A model generated the notes under the pieces. The model was given only the letters and a program-made list of their open reading frames with translations, made no database searches and had not been told where the DNA came from. The position numbers and the translations under genes are program-made. DNA of 64,000 nt, taken from NCBI RefSeq assembly GCF_030580955.1, contig NZ_JAUQON010000015.1, positions 80,627 through 144,626 on the forward strand, in the 5' to 3' direction. Positions 18,407-26,732 of this stretch are shown piece after piece (position 1 is the stretch's first letter; every line of letters begins with the position of its first letter). The DNA comes from Hymenobacter convexus (GTDB lineage: Bacteria; Bacteroidota; Bacteroidia; Cytophagales; Hymenobacteraceae).

Positions 18407-21229
18407 ATGAACCCTCTTGTTGACATCCGTCAGTTCGACCAAAGCCTGTGGCTGGACTTCATCAGCCGCCCTATCATCATCGACGGCAAGCTGCAACACC
18501 GCATTCAGAATGAAGCCCTGCGCGGCGTAACCTCGAACCCGGCCATTTTCGCCAAGTCCATCGGCGACACGGCCGACTATGATTCGGCCATCAAGGCGCT
18601 GGCTTTGCAGGGCAAAACCACCGACGAAATCTACACCAACCTGGCCGTGGCCGACGTGCAGGCCGCCTGCGACCTATTCCGCCCGCTCTACGACGGTGCC
18701 GGCCACGGCTCCGACGGCTACGTGAGCCTCGAAGTATCGCCCGAGCTCGTGAACGACACCGAAGGCACCATCGCTGAAGCCCTGGCCCTCTGGAAAGCCG
18801 TAGACCGTCCCAACGTGATGATAAAAGTGCCGGCCACCCTCGAAGGCCTGCCCGCCATCCGCCGCCTCATCTCAGAAGGCGTGAACGTGAACGTGACCCT
18901 GATTTTCGGCCTGGAGCGCTACCGCCTGGTGGCCGAAGCCTTCATCGCCGGCCTCGAAGACCGCGCCGCCAAAGGCGAGCCGCTGTCCCGCATCGATTCG
19001 GTGGCCAGCTTCTTCCTGAGCCGCATCGACGTGCTGATTGACCCGCAACTGGAAAAAATCGCGGCCGAAGGTGGTGAGAAAGCCAAACTGGCTGAAAGCC
19101 TCGTGGGCGAAGTGGCCATTGCCAGCGCCAAGCAGGCCTACCAGATTTACAAGGAAGTTTTTGCCGGCCCGCGCTGGGAAGCCCTGGCCGCCAAAGGTGC
19201 CGAAACCCAGCGCCTGCTGTGGGCCAGCACCGGCAACAAAAACCCCAAATACGACAATCTGCGCTATGTGGACGGCCTCATCGGCCCCAATACAGTGAAC
19301 ACCGTACCGGTGGAAACGCTGGACCTGTTCGGCAAAAGCGGCAAGGTGGCCGTCACCATCGAAGACAACCTGGAGCATAGCAAAGACGTGCTGGCCCGCC
19401 TGCCCGAGCTTGGCCTGAACTTGGAAGAGCTGACTCAGCACCTCGAAGAAGATGGCGCCCAGAAATTCAAGGAGCCCTTCGGCAAGCTGCTGCAGTCCAT
19501 TGAAAAGAAGCGCGCCCTAGCCCTGGAAGACCAGATAGACGAGGCCAAGATGGAGCTGGGGAAATACCAAGCCGACGTGGATGCGCAGATTGAGAAATTC
19601 AAGGCCGACAACTTCGTGCACGGCTTCTGGGACAAGAAGGCTGACCTCTGGACCAACGACGAAGCCGGGCAGCACAGCATCCGCAGCTTCATGGGCTGGC
19701 TGCGCGTGGCCGAAACCATGGTGGGCCGCGTGACCGAAATCGAGCAGTTCGTGGCCTCGGTGAAGGCCGCCGGCTTCAAGCACGTGGTGGTGATGGGCAT
19801 GGGCGGCAGCACCATGGCCCCGATTGTGTTCAAGTCGTCGTTCCCGCAGGGCGAAAACGGCCTGCCCATCTCGGTGCTCGACACCACTGACCCCGGTACG
19901 GTGCGCGAAATTGAAGCCTCGGTGCCGTTGGCTGAAACGCTGTTCATCGTGGCCAGCAAATCCGGGACCACGGCCGAGCCGCTGGCATTCGGCGACTATT
20001 TCTACGCCAAAGTCAAAGAAATCAAGGGCGACAAGGCCGGCGAGAACTTCGTGGCCATTACCGACCCGGGCTCCAAGTTCGTGACCGACGCCACGGCCGC
20101 CAACTACCGCCACATCTTCCTCAACTTCCCCGAGGTGGGCGGCCGCTTCTCGGCCCTCACCTACTTCGGTCTGGTGCCGGCCGCCCTCTACGGCCTGCCC
20201 ATCGGCGAGATTCTGGAGCGCGCCATTCTGATGATGCGCGCCTGCGGCGCCTACGGCCCGACCGACAAAAACCCCGGCCTGGAGTTGGGCGCCGCCCTCG
20301 GCGTGCTGGCCGAGCAGGGCCGCGACAAGCTCACGCTGGTAGTGCCCGACTCCTTGCACGACCTGGGCCTGTGGCTGGAGCAGCTGCTAGCCGAAAGCAC
20401 CGGCAAGGAAGGCAAGGGCATTCTGCCCGTGGCCGGCGAGCCGCTGGGCGACCCGGGCATCTACGGCACCGACCGCGTATTCGTGTACGTGGGCTACAAG
20501 GGCCAGGCCGACGAGGCCAACACCAGCAAGCTGCAAGCCCTGGCCGCCGCCGGCCACCCCGTCATCACCCTGCTGATGAAGGACGCCTTCGACCTCGGCC
20601 AGGAGTTCTACCGCTGGGAAGTGGCCACGGCCGTGGCCAGCGCCGTGTTCCGCATTAATCCCTTCGACCAGCCCAACGTGCAGGCCGCCAAAACCGCCAC
20701 CGACAAGCTAATGAAGGCCGTGGAGGCCGACGGCAAGCTGCCCGAAGGCGAGAAGCCCGCCGCCAGCGAAAACGGCGTGGACTACTACACCGCCGCCCAC
20801 GGCGAAGGCGCCGCCGGCGTGCTGAAAGCATTCTTCGCGCAGGCCAAGCCCGGCGACTTCATGTGCCTGCAAGCCTACCTGACTGAAACGCCCGCCGTGA
20901 GCGCCAGCCTATTGGAGCTGCGCCAGCGCGTGCAGAACGCGCTGCACATCGCTACCACCTCGGGCTACGGCCCGCGCTTCCTGCACAGCACCGGCCAGTA
21001 CCACAAGGGCGGCCCCAACACCGGCCTGTTCATCCAGTTCACCGACAACAACCCGCAGGACCTGGCCCTGCCCGGCCGCTCCTATACCTTCGGCACCTTC
21101 AAGAATGCCCAGGCTCTGGGCGACCTGCAAGCCCTGCTCGACAACGGCCGCCGCACCTTGCGCGTGAACCTCGGCAACGACGCGGAAACGGGTTTGAAGA
21201 CCATGCTGGCGGCGCTGGACTTGAAGTAG
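18407..21229 (+). CDS. Bifunctional transaldolase / phosphoglucose isomerase
   Basis: A 940-residue fusion. The N-terminal half (about 1-370) is transaldolase: VTSNPAIFAKSI, and the Schiff-base lysine K140 in NVMIKVPAT. The C-terminal half (about 385-940) is a glucose-6-phosphate isomerase: VVMGMGGSTMAPIVFKSSF, FIVASKSGTTAEPLAFGDYF and the late FLHSTGQYHKGGP. The first domain swaps a dihydroxyacetone unit between sedoheptulose-7-P and glyceraldehyde-3-P; the second interconverts fructose-6-P and glucose-6-P. The fusion is known in several bacterial phyla. Next to the ara genes it suits the job of channelling pentose carbon into hexose phosphates. It is divergent from the LacI regulator. Confidence 0.93.
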   Translation: MNPLVDIRQFDQSLWLDFISRPIIIDGKLQHRIQNEALRGVTSNPAIFAKSIGDTADYDSAIKALALQGKTTDEIYTNLAVADVQAACDLFRPLYDGAGHGSDGYVSLEVSPELVNDTEGTIAEALALWKAVDRPNVMIKVPATLEGLPAIRRLISEGVNVNVTLIFGLERYRLVAEAFIAGLEDRAAKGEPLSRIDSVASFFLSRIDVLIDPQLEKIAAEGGEKAKLAESLVGEVAIASAKQAYQIYKEVFAGPRWEALAAKGAETQRLLWASTGNKNPKYDNLRYVDGLIGPNTVNTVPVETLDLFGKSGKVAVTIEDNLEHSKDVLARLPELGLNLEELTQHLEEDGAQKFKEPFGKLLQSIEKKRALALEDQIDEAKMELGKYQADVDAQIEKFKADNFVHGFWDKKADLWTNDEAGQHSIRSFMGWLRVAETMVGRVTEIEQFVASVKAAGFKHVVVMGMGGSTMAPIVFKSSFPQGENGLPISVLDTTDPGTVREIEASVPLAETLFIVASKSGTTAEPLAFGDYFYAKVKEIKGDKAGENFVAITDPGSKFVTDATAANYRHIFLNFPEVGGRFSALTYFGLVPAALYGLPIGEILERAILMMRACGAYGPTDKNPGLELGAALGVLAEQGRDKLTLVVPDSLHDLGLWLEQLLAESTGKEGKGILPVAGEPLGDPGIYGTDRVFVYVGYKGQADEANTSKLQALAAAGHPVITLLMKDAFDLGQEFYRWEVATAVASAVFRINPFDQPNVQAAKTATDKLMKAVEADGKLPEGEKPAASENGVDYYTAAHGEGAAGVLKAFFAQAKPGDFMCLQAYLTETPAVSASLLELRQRVQNALHIATTSGYGPRFLHSTGQYHKGGPNTGLFIQFTDNNPQDLALPGRSYTFGTFKNAQALGDLQALLDNGRRTLRVNLGNDAETGLKTMLAALDLK

Positions 21230-21253
21230 CAGCTGAATATCTCCGTTCTAACG

Positions 21254-21367
21254 TGGCGCCTCACCCCCAGCCCCTCTCCCAAGGGAGAGGGGAGCCAGAC
21301 GGTTTGCGCATTGGAGCAAAACCGGTACCCCCTCTCCTTTGGGAGAGGGGGTCAGGGGGTGAGGCGC
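21254..21367. repeat. Dispersed palindromic element, family C
   Basis: The outer arms GGCGCCTCACCCCCAGCCCC and the inverted GGGTGAGGCGCC enclose two inner hairpins built on CCCCTCTCC/GGAGAGGGG. It is immediately followed by a half family B arm. Confidence 0.88.
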
Positions 21368-21380
21368 CCGCCAGAATGAA

Positions 21381-21418
21381 GCGGTAGAGATGCTTCGACT
21401 GCGCTCAGCATGACGTTC
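21381..21418. repeat. Half element of family B (single arm)
   Basis: GCGGTAGAGATGCTTCGACT followed by GCGCTCAGCATGACGTTC matches the right arm of the complete copies at 22480 and 32988. No left arm is present; a family C element occupies that side. Confidence 0.8.
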
Positions 21419-21488
21419 TTTTTTTCTGTCTACTTTTACCAGCACTCAACCTCATTTAACGGCATTCAACCCCACCCAGCCCTTTTTT

Positions 21489-22466
21489 ATGCCCACTTTA
21501 CACAATCGATTGTGCAGCCTGTTACTCGGTTTCAGTGCTTCTTCAGCAGCACTAGCCCAGACGGCGCCCACGCTCGCACCGTCCGGCAACCCCATCATTC
21601 GGAATAAATACACGGCCGACCCCAGCGCGATGGTGCAAAAAGGCACCGTGTACCTCTACACCGGCCACGACGAAGCGCCCGCCCGCCAGGAACGCTACGT
21701 GATGCACGAATGGCTTTGCTTCTCCTCGACCGACATGGTGAATTGGACCGAGCACCCGGTGCCGCTCAAGGTGTCGGATTTTGCCTGGGCCAAGGACGAT
21801 GCCTGGGCCTCGCAGGTGGTGGCGCGCAACGGCAAGTTCTACTGGTACGCGGCCGTGGAGCACGGCAGCATTCACGGCAAGGCCATTGGCGTGGCGGTGG
21901 CCGACAGCCCCACCGGCCCCTTCAAAGACGCCCGCGGCTCGGCCCTGATTGCGCCCGACATGACCACCGACAAAATCAGCTGGGCCGACATCGACCCCAC
22001 GGTGTTCATCGACAGCAAGGGCCAGGCCTACCTGTTCTGGGGCAATACCACCTGCTACTACGCCAAGCTAAAGGCCAACATGACGGAGCTCGATGGCCCC
22101 ATCCAAACCGTGGCCGGGCTGCCGCGCTACACCGAGGCGCCGTGGGTGCACGAACACAACGGCTGGTACTACCTAAGCTACGCTTCGGAATTTCCCGAAA
22201 AAATTGTGTACGCCATGAGCCGCAGCCTCGAAGGCCCGTGGCAATACAAAGGCATTCTGAACGAGATAGGCGGCAACTCCAACACCAACCACCAGGCCAT
22301 CATCGACTTCAAGGGCCAGTCCTACTTTATCTACCACAACGGCGCCATCAACACCGACGGCGGCAGCTTCCGCCGCTCCGTCTGCATCGACTACCTGTAT
22401 TATAACAAGGACGGCACCATGAAGCGCGTGGTGATGACGACGGAAGGCGTGAAGGCGGCGAAGTAG
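21489..22466 (+). CDS. GH43 family glycoside hydrolase (arabinosidase/xylosidase type)
   Basis: A 325-residue exported five-bladed propeller enzyme whose signal ends AALAQTAP. The three GH43 acids are visible: base D44 in YTADPSAM, pKa modulator D169 in ADIDPTVF, and proton donor E216 in RYTEAPWV. By family it removes L-arabinofuranose or D-xylose from plant polysaccharides; the context favours arabinose. The ATG at 21489 is followed within codons 5-9 by a perfect 14-bp palindrome (21501-21514) shared with the promoter of the aldose epimerase gene. Operator and signal-peptide codons therefore overlap, unless translation starts at a later TTG. It is convergent with the GH127 gene. Confidence 0.92.
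   Translation: MPTLHNRLCSLLLGFSASSAALAQTAPTLAPSGNPIIRNKYTADPSAMVQKGTVYLYTGHDEAPARQERYVMHEWLCFSSTDMVNWTEHPVPLKVSDFAWAKDDAWASQVVARNGKFYWYAAVEHGSIHGKAIGVAVADSPTGPFKDARGSALIAPDMTTDKISWADIDPTVFIDSKGQAYLFWGNTTCYYAKLKANMTELDGPIQTVAGLPRYTEAPWVHEHNGWYYLSYASEFPEKIVYAMSRSLEGPWQYKGILNEIGGNSNTNHQAIIDFKGQSYFIYHNGAINTDGGSFRRSVCIDYLYYNKDGTMKRVVMTTEGVKAAK
21501..21514. promoter_or_regulatory. Candidate LacI-type operator, copy 1
   Basis: The perfect palindrome CACAATCGATTGTG lies inside the longer sequence TACACAATCGATTGTGCA, shared with 34373-34390. The central CpG in an AATCGATT core is typical of LacI-family operators. Here it lies 12 nt into the GH43 reading frame. Confidence 0.6.
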
Positions 22467-22479
22467 AATAGCCGCATCA

Positions 22480-22573
22480 GAACGTCATGCAGAGCGCAGC
22501 GAAGCATCTTTACCGCACAACGCAATTATTTACTGTTGCGGTAGAGATGCTTCGCTGCGCTCTGCATGACGTT
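22480..22573. repeat. Dispersed palindromic element, family B
   Basis: The arms are about 40 nt (GAACGTCATGCAGAGCGCAG and on to CTACCGCAACA on the inverted copy) and nearly perfect, with a short AT-rich loop. It lies between the convergent GH43 and GH127 genes and could act as a shared terminator. Confidence 0.92.
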
Positions 22574-22574
22574 C

Positions 22575-24623
22575 TTACTTTCCCTGCGACACGTCCTTGG
22601 CCGGGCGCGTCAGCAAGTCCACATCCGTCACCTGCTGCGGAAACCACACGGTCATCTCGCCCTTGCCGCGGTTGGCCCAGGCGTAGTACGGGATGGCCGT
22701 CAGGGTCTGGCGCACGGTGCTGATGCTGTTATTGGCAGCGTCGATTTTCACCACCGGCACTGTGGCCGTCAGCTCCGTGATGCCGTTGAGCACGTCGGGC
22801 TTGGGGGTGGCGGTGAAAGTGGTGCCGGCGGGCACGATGATGTTGCTGGCGCGGCCGTCGTTGTCCTTCCACTCGGCGCAGTACATCACCGGGCCGCGCT
22901 GTAGGGCCACTTTGCCGGCGTCATCGAGCACCTTGGGGTGGGCCACCACAGTGCGGACTTCCATCGGCAGGGTCACTTCCACCACGTCATTCTTTTTCCA
23001 CTTGCGGGCCAGCACGGCGTAGCCGTTCCGCAACTGATAATCAACCGGCTTGCCGTTCACTTTGATGACGACTTTCTCCGCCGATGGCGAGGCAAAGGTG
23101 TACAGATTGGAAGGCATGGCCTCGTTGCGAGCCCAGCCGGGAATGCGCACCAGCAGGTTGAAATCTGAGGTTGCGGCCTGGTTCACGGTGAATTTCAGGT
23201 CGCCCTGCCAGGGGTAGTTATTCTGCTGGGTGAGGCGCACCGCCTTGTTCTGCACCGCCAAATCGGTGCTGCCGCTCACGAAGAGGTTCACGTAAATGTC
23301 GCGGCCTTTCTGCCCATACACGTAGCCGGGCAGCGAGGGAAACAGCCGCGCCAGGTTCGTCGGGCAGCACGAGCACTCAAACCAGCCCGCCCGCGCCGGC
23401 TCCGATTCCGGGAAGCTGGCCGAGTTCTTAATCTGCATGGCATTGCTGTAGAAGAACGACTTACCATCCAGCCCCACGCCCGAGAGCAGGCCGTTGTAAA
23501 GCACCTTTTCCATGATGTCGGCGTACTTGGCGTCGCCGTGCAACTGGAACATGCGCTGGTTCCAGTAGATGTCGGCCACCGAGGCGCAGGTTTCGTTGTA
23601 GGCCGTGGTGTTGGGCAATTCATAGTTGCGCCCGAACCGCTCGCCGCCGGGCACCGCGCCGGTGCCGCCGGTCACGTAGAACTTCTTGCTCACCATGTTC
23701 TGCCAGATGGTATCCACGGCCGCCAGCAGCTGCTTGTCGCCGGTGAGGGCGGCCACGTCGGCCATGGCCGAGTACAGGTATTCGGCGCGCACGGCGTGGC
23801 CTTCGGCCTCGGTCTGGGCCACCACGGGCTTGTCGTCCTGCCAGTACTGGCCGTTTTTCCATACGTCGCTGCTCTTGGGGTCGTAGCCCTTGTAGTGCCC
23901 GCGCTGCTCGATGAAAAATTTCGCCGTGCTCAGGTATTCCGGCTTGCCGGTCACGCGGTAGAGCTTCACCAAGCCCATTTCCACGATTTCGTGGCCAGGA
24001 GCAATCAGGCGCTTGCCGGGGCCGAAGGTGGCGCACACCAGGTCGGCATTTTTCAGCGCGATGTTGAGCAGGTTTTTCTTGCCCGTGGCCTGGTAGTGGG
24101 CCACAGCCGCCTCGTAGAGGTGGCCGGAGTTATACAGCTCGTGGCTGAGCTCGCGCTCCTTTTCCCACCGCGTGTTGCCGGCCCAGGCGTGCGGGTGGGC
24201 CGGGTCGATGGTGCGGGCCGTGTAGAGGTAGCCGTCGGGCTCCTGGGCCGCGCCCACCTTGGCAATCAGCACGTCCAGGTAGGCTTCCAGCTTCTTGTCG
24301 GGCTCCAGACTGAGCGAGTACGAGGCCCCCTCCAGCGTCTTGTAAATGTCGGTGTCGTCGAAGGGAAAAGTCGTGGCGAATTTGCCCGAATGCGCCGCCG
24401 CCATCTCAAAGTTCTTCACCCGATTGGTGGCCTCGCAGCGCTGAAACGAGGCCGGGATGGTGACGGTGGTGTTGGTCTGGAGGCGGGGCTGCCAGAAGTT
24501 ATCCGTCAACTTCACTTTGGTGAAGGGCACGGCCTGAATGGGATAGTCGGCCCGCTGCTGAGCCGCGAGGGGCAGGGCGGCGCTGAGGCCGAGGATGAAC
24601 AGGAAAGACTTAGGAGTGAGCAT
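22575..24623 (-). CDS. GH127 beta-L-arabinofuranosidase
   Basis: A 682-residue exported enzyme whose signal ends PLAAQQ. It has the (alpha/alpha)6 barrel of glycoside hydrolase family 127 (HypBA1 type), which cleaves beta-linked L-arabinofuranose as found on hydroxyproline-rich plant glycoproteins. The zinc/cysteine catalytic set is visible: E344 and C346 in YNETCAS, and C419-C420 in CSCCPTN; in HypBA1 the equivalent cysteine is the nucleophile. Other family segments are DGYLYTARTIDP, YNSGHLYEAAVAHY and GHAVRAEYLY. It is convergent with GH43, and separated from the GH27 gene by a family F palindrome. Confidence 0.93.
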   Translation of the reverse strand: MLTPKSFLFILGLSAALPLAAQQRADYPIQAVPFTKVKLTDNFWQPRLQTNTTVTIPASFQRCEATNRVKNFEMAAAHSGKFATTFPFDDTDIYKTLEGASYSLSLEPDKKLEAYLDVLIAKVGAAQEPDGYLYTARTIDPAHPHAWAGNTRWEKERELSHELYNSGHLYEAAVAHYQATGKKNLLNIALKNADLVCATFGPGKRLIAPGHEIVEMGLVKLYRVTGKPEYLSTAKFFIEQRGHYKGYDPKSSDVWKNGQYWQDDKPVVAQTEAEGHAVRAEYLYSAMADVAALTGDKQLLAAVDTIWQNMVSKKFYVTGGTGAVPGGERFGRNYELPNTTAYNETCASVADIYWNQRMFQLHGDAKYADIMEKVLYNGLLSGVGLDGKSFFYSNAMQIKNSASFPESEPARAGWFECSCCPTNLARLFPSLPGYVYGQKGRDIYVNLFVSGSTDLAVQNKAVRLTQQNNYPWQGDLKFTVNQAATSDFNLLVRIPGWARNEAMPSNLYTFASPSAEKVVIKVNGKPVDYQLRNGYAVLARKWKKNDVVEVTLPMEVRTVVAHPKVLDDAGKVALQRGPVMYCAEWKDNDGRASNIIVPAGTTFTATPKPDVLNGITELTATVPVVKIDAANNSISTVRQTLTAIPYYAWANRGKGEMTVWFPQQVTDVDLLTRPAKDVSQGK

Positions 24624-24638
24624 ATTGATTGGTTATCT

Positions 24639-24762
24639 GTAGAGACGCGACACTTCGCGTCTCCGCGTCTGCGCCGTTCGGGCCTCATTTTCTGATGTTG
24701 TTTAATTTAATCCGGGCGGTTCTGGTCGTTCAACGCCGAGACGCGAAGTGTCGCGTCTCTAC
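24639..24762. repeat. Dispersed palindromic element, family F
   Basis: The arm GTAGAGACGCGACACTTCGC (then GTCTC) and its inverted copy ending GTCGCGTCTCTAC flank a 75-nt spacer that is AT-rich in its middle. Each arm is itself a small hairpin (GCGACACTTCGC). It lies between the GH127 and GH27 genes. Confidence 0.88.
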
Positions 24763-24773
24763 ATCGTGCTGAC

Positions 24774-26603
24774 TTACTTTTTGCGGGTTGAAATGCGGTA
24801 CAGCCGCGCGCCGTGCCGCCGGACGTAGGGCGCAAACTCGCCCGCGAAGTGCCCCAGTTGCTGGCCGGTCCACAGGTCCTGCACATAGCCCCCGGTCAGG
24901 CCCAGTTCTTTCAGCACTATCGGCACCTGCACCGAATCGGCGGGCGTGGGCCGGTAGGGGCTGGTGGTGAAGATGAGGCCATCGAGTGTGCCGCCGGTGT
25001 TTTGCCGGGCGGCGGCCTGGTCGAGTCCCAGCGTGGTGCGGAAGCGCGTGTAGCCAGCCGGCAGGTCGTACTCGATGATGGAGTTAGCGTGCGTGCCGAT
25101 GCCGGTTTCGGCCGTTTGGCCCGCCACTAGCAGCGGCGCGCCCGATACGCTTTTGCCCACCGTGGCCTGGCCCCAGCCGGCCGTGGCACTGCGCCAAGGC
25201 AGCGAAGCGAGGGCCACGGTTTTGCCGTCGGTGGTGCTCAGCGTGGGGTTTAGCCAGTCGGCGTGGTCCCAGGCGGTACCGTCGCCGCCGTCGCGCACGT
25301 TGAGGTAGAGCTTGGTGGCGCCGGTGATGTCGATGTCGGCGGCTTTGCTCGGTGCTTGGCGGTTGAGGGAGCCGCTGTTCCAGGCGGCGGCGCTGGCGGG
25401 GGCCAGCTCTTGGTCCTGGGCGTTGAAGAGGGCCAGGAACTTGTCGCCGGTGGCGGGGTCGTCGGCGGTCCAGGCCACCAGGTCGCCGCGGCGGAAGAGT
25501 TGGCGGTTGTGGGTGCTGCTGCGGTTCACGGCCAGCACACGCGGGTTGGTGAGCAAGGCCAGCGTGGCCGCGTCGTTGCTGGGCAGGTCGCCGCCGAACA
25601 TCAGCGGCGAACGGAAGATGCTCCACAGCGTCATCAGCGTGGTTTGCTCGTCGCGGGTGAAGCGGGTCATCCGGTCGTTGCCCCGCTCGGCCCGAATGCC
25701 CAAGCGACCCAGCGGCAGCATATCCGCATCCGGAAAAGCGCCGGGCTGGATGTGCGGCGCCCACCGCTCGCACACCTCAAAATGTTCCTTGAGCTGCTCC
25801 CAGCTGTCCCAAAAGTCGCCCACGGTGCGCCACATGTTGGCATTCGCGGCCACATGCCCGGCCTCAGCAATCGGGGTTTCGCCGGGCGAGGTACTGAACA
25901 CAATTTTGCGCCCGGTCTTGTCGATGGCCCGCCGAATCATCTCCACTTCCGGCTTGTGGTAGGGCTCGGAAAGGTCGTCCACCTTCACGAAGTCCAGCCC
26001 CCACGAGGCGTAGAGCTTAAAGAGTGAATCGTAGTATTCCTGCGCGCCGGGGCCCTCCTTCACGGTGTACATGTCGCGCAGCCAGCGCGCCTGGTCCTCC
26101 TTGCTGTAGATGTCGGCCGCCGTGAGCTTGGTGCCGAGGATGGGCAGCCGGCGCTGCACCGCCACCACCGGAACGCCGCGCATGATGTGAATGCCGAATT
26201 TCAGCCCCTTCGCGTGCAGGTAATCAGCCAGCGGCCGAAACCCTTTGCCGCCGGCCGCCGAGGGAAACCGGTTTGGGGCGGGCACGAAGCGGCCGTACTC
26301 GTCGATGTTCCACTCGGGATTTTTCTCGTTGTAGCCGTGGGCCGTGTCGTTGCCCACGTACCAGCGAATGTCCACCACCACGTATTCCCAGCCGCTGCTT
26401 TTGAGGTTTTTGGCCATGTAGTCGGCGTTGGCTTTCACTTCGGCTTCGGTCACGGTGGGGCCGTAGCAGTCCCAACTGTTCCAGCCCATCGGCGGCGTGG
26501 GCGCCCACTGGTGGAAGTCGGGTTTGGGCACTGCTTTTTGGGCGTAGCCGGGAAGGGTGGCCGCCAGCAAGCCGGCCGCCAACAGCGGTTTCAGGTTTTT
26601 CAT
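24774..26603 (-). CDS. GH27 alpha-galactosidase / beta-L-arabinopyranosidase with NPCBM domain
   Basis: A 609-residue exported enzyme with signal ending LPGYAQ. The GH27 barrel starts at PPMGWNSWDCYG (residues 38-48). The nucleophile is D209 in DFVKVDD, and the acid/base is probably D263 in WRTVGDFWDSW. TLWSIFRSPLMFGGDLPS is the conserved late barrel segment. Residues about 415-555 form an NPCBM-type carbohydrate module (WNSGSLNRQA, SIIEYDLPAGYTRFRTTLGLD), followed by a short beta tail. GH27 covers alpha-galactosidases and beta-L-arabinopyranosidases; the surrounding ara genes make the arabinopyranosidase activity a fair guess only. Confidence 0.88.
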   Translation of the reverse strand: MKNLKPLLAAGLLAATLPGYAQKAVPKPDFHQWAPTPPMGWNSWDCYGPTVTEAEVKANADYMAKNLKSSGWEYVVVDIRWYVGNDTAHGYNEKNPEWNIDEYGRFVPAPNRFPSAAGGKGFRPLADYLHAKGLKFGIHIMRGVPVVAVQRRLPILGTKLTAADIYSKEDQARWLRDMYTVKEGPGAQEYYDSLFKLYASWGLDFVKVDDLSEPYHKPEVEMIRRAIDKTGRKIVFSTSPGETPIAEAGHVAANANMWRTVGDFWDSWEQLKEHFEVCERWAPHIQPGAFPDADMLPLGRLGIRAERGNDRMTRFTRDEQTTLMTLWSIFRSPLMFGGDLPSNDAATLALLTNPRVLAVNRSSTHNRQLFRRGDLVAWTADDPATGDKFLALFNAQDQELAPASAAAWNSGSLNRQAPSKAADIDITGATKLYLNVRDGGDGTAWDHADWLNPTLSTTDGKTVALASLPWRSATAGWGQATVGKSVSGAPLLVAGQTAETGIGTHANSIIEYDLPAGYTRFRTTLGLDQAAARQNTGGTLDGLIFTTSPYRPTPADSVQVPIVLKELGLTGGYVQDLWTGQQLGHFAGEFAPYVRRHGARLYRISTRKK

Positions 26604-26659
26604 GGGTGGGATTGTGGCTGCGTTTGGGGCGGGCAGTTAGCCGTTCAGGCAGGCGTCTC

Positions 26660-26705
26660 CCCCCGACCCCCTCTCTCAAAGGAGAGGGGGAGCCAGACGG
26701 TTTGG
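26660..26705. repeat. Half element of family C
   Basis: CCCCCTCTCTCAAAGGAGAG plus GGGGAGCCAGACGGTTTG matches one half of the complete family C copies, including the AGCCAGACGGTTTG spacer also seen at 21292-21305. It lies between the GH27 and GH51 genes. Confidence 0.8.
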
Positions 26706-26732
26706 GACGGCCAGTGAGCGCAGGCCGTTCGC

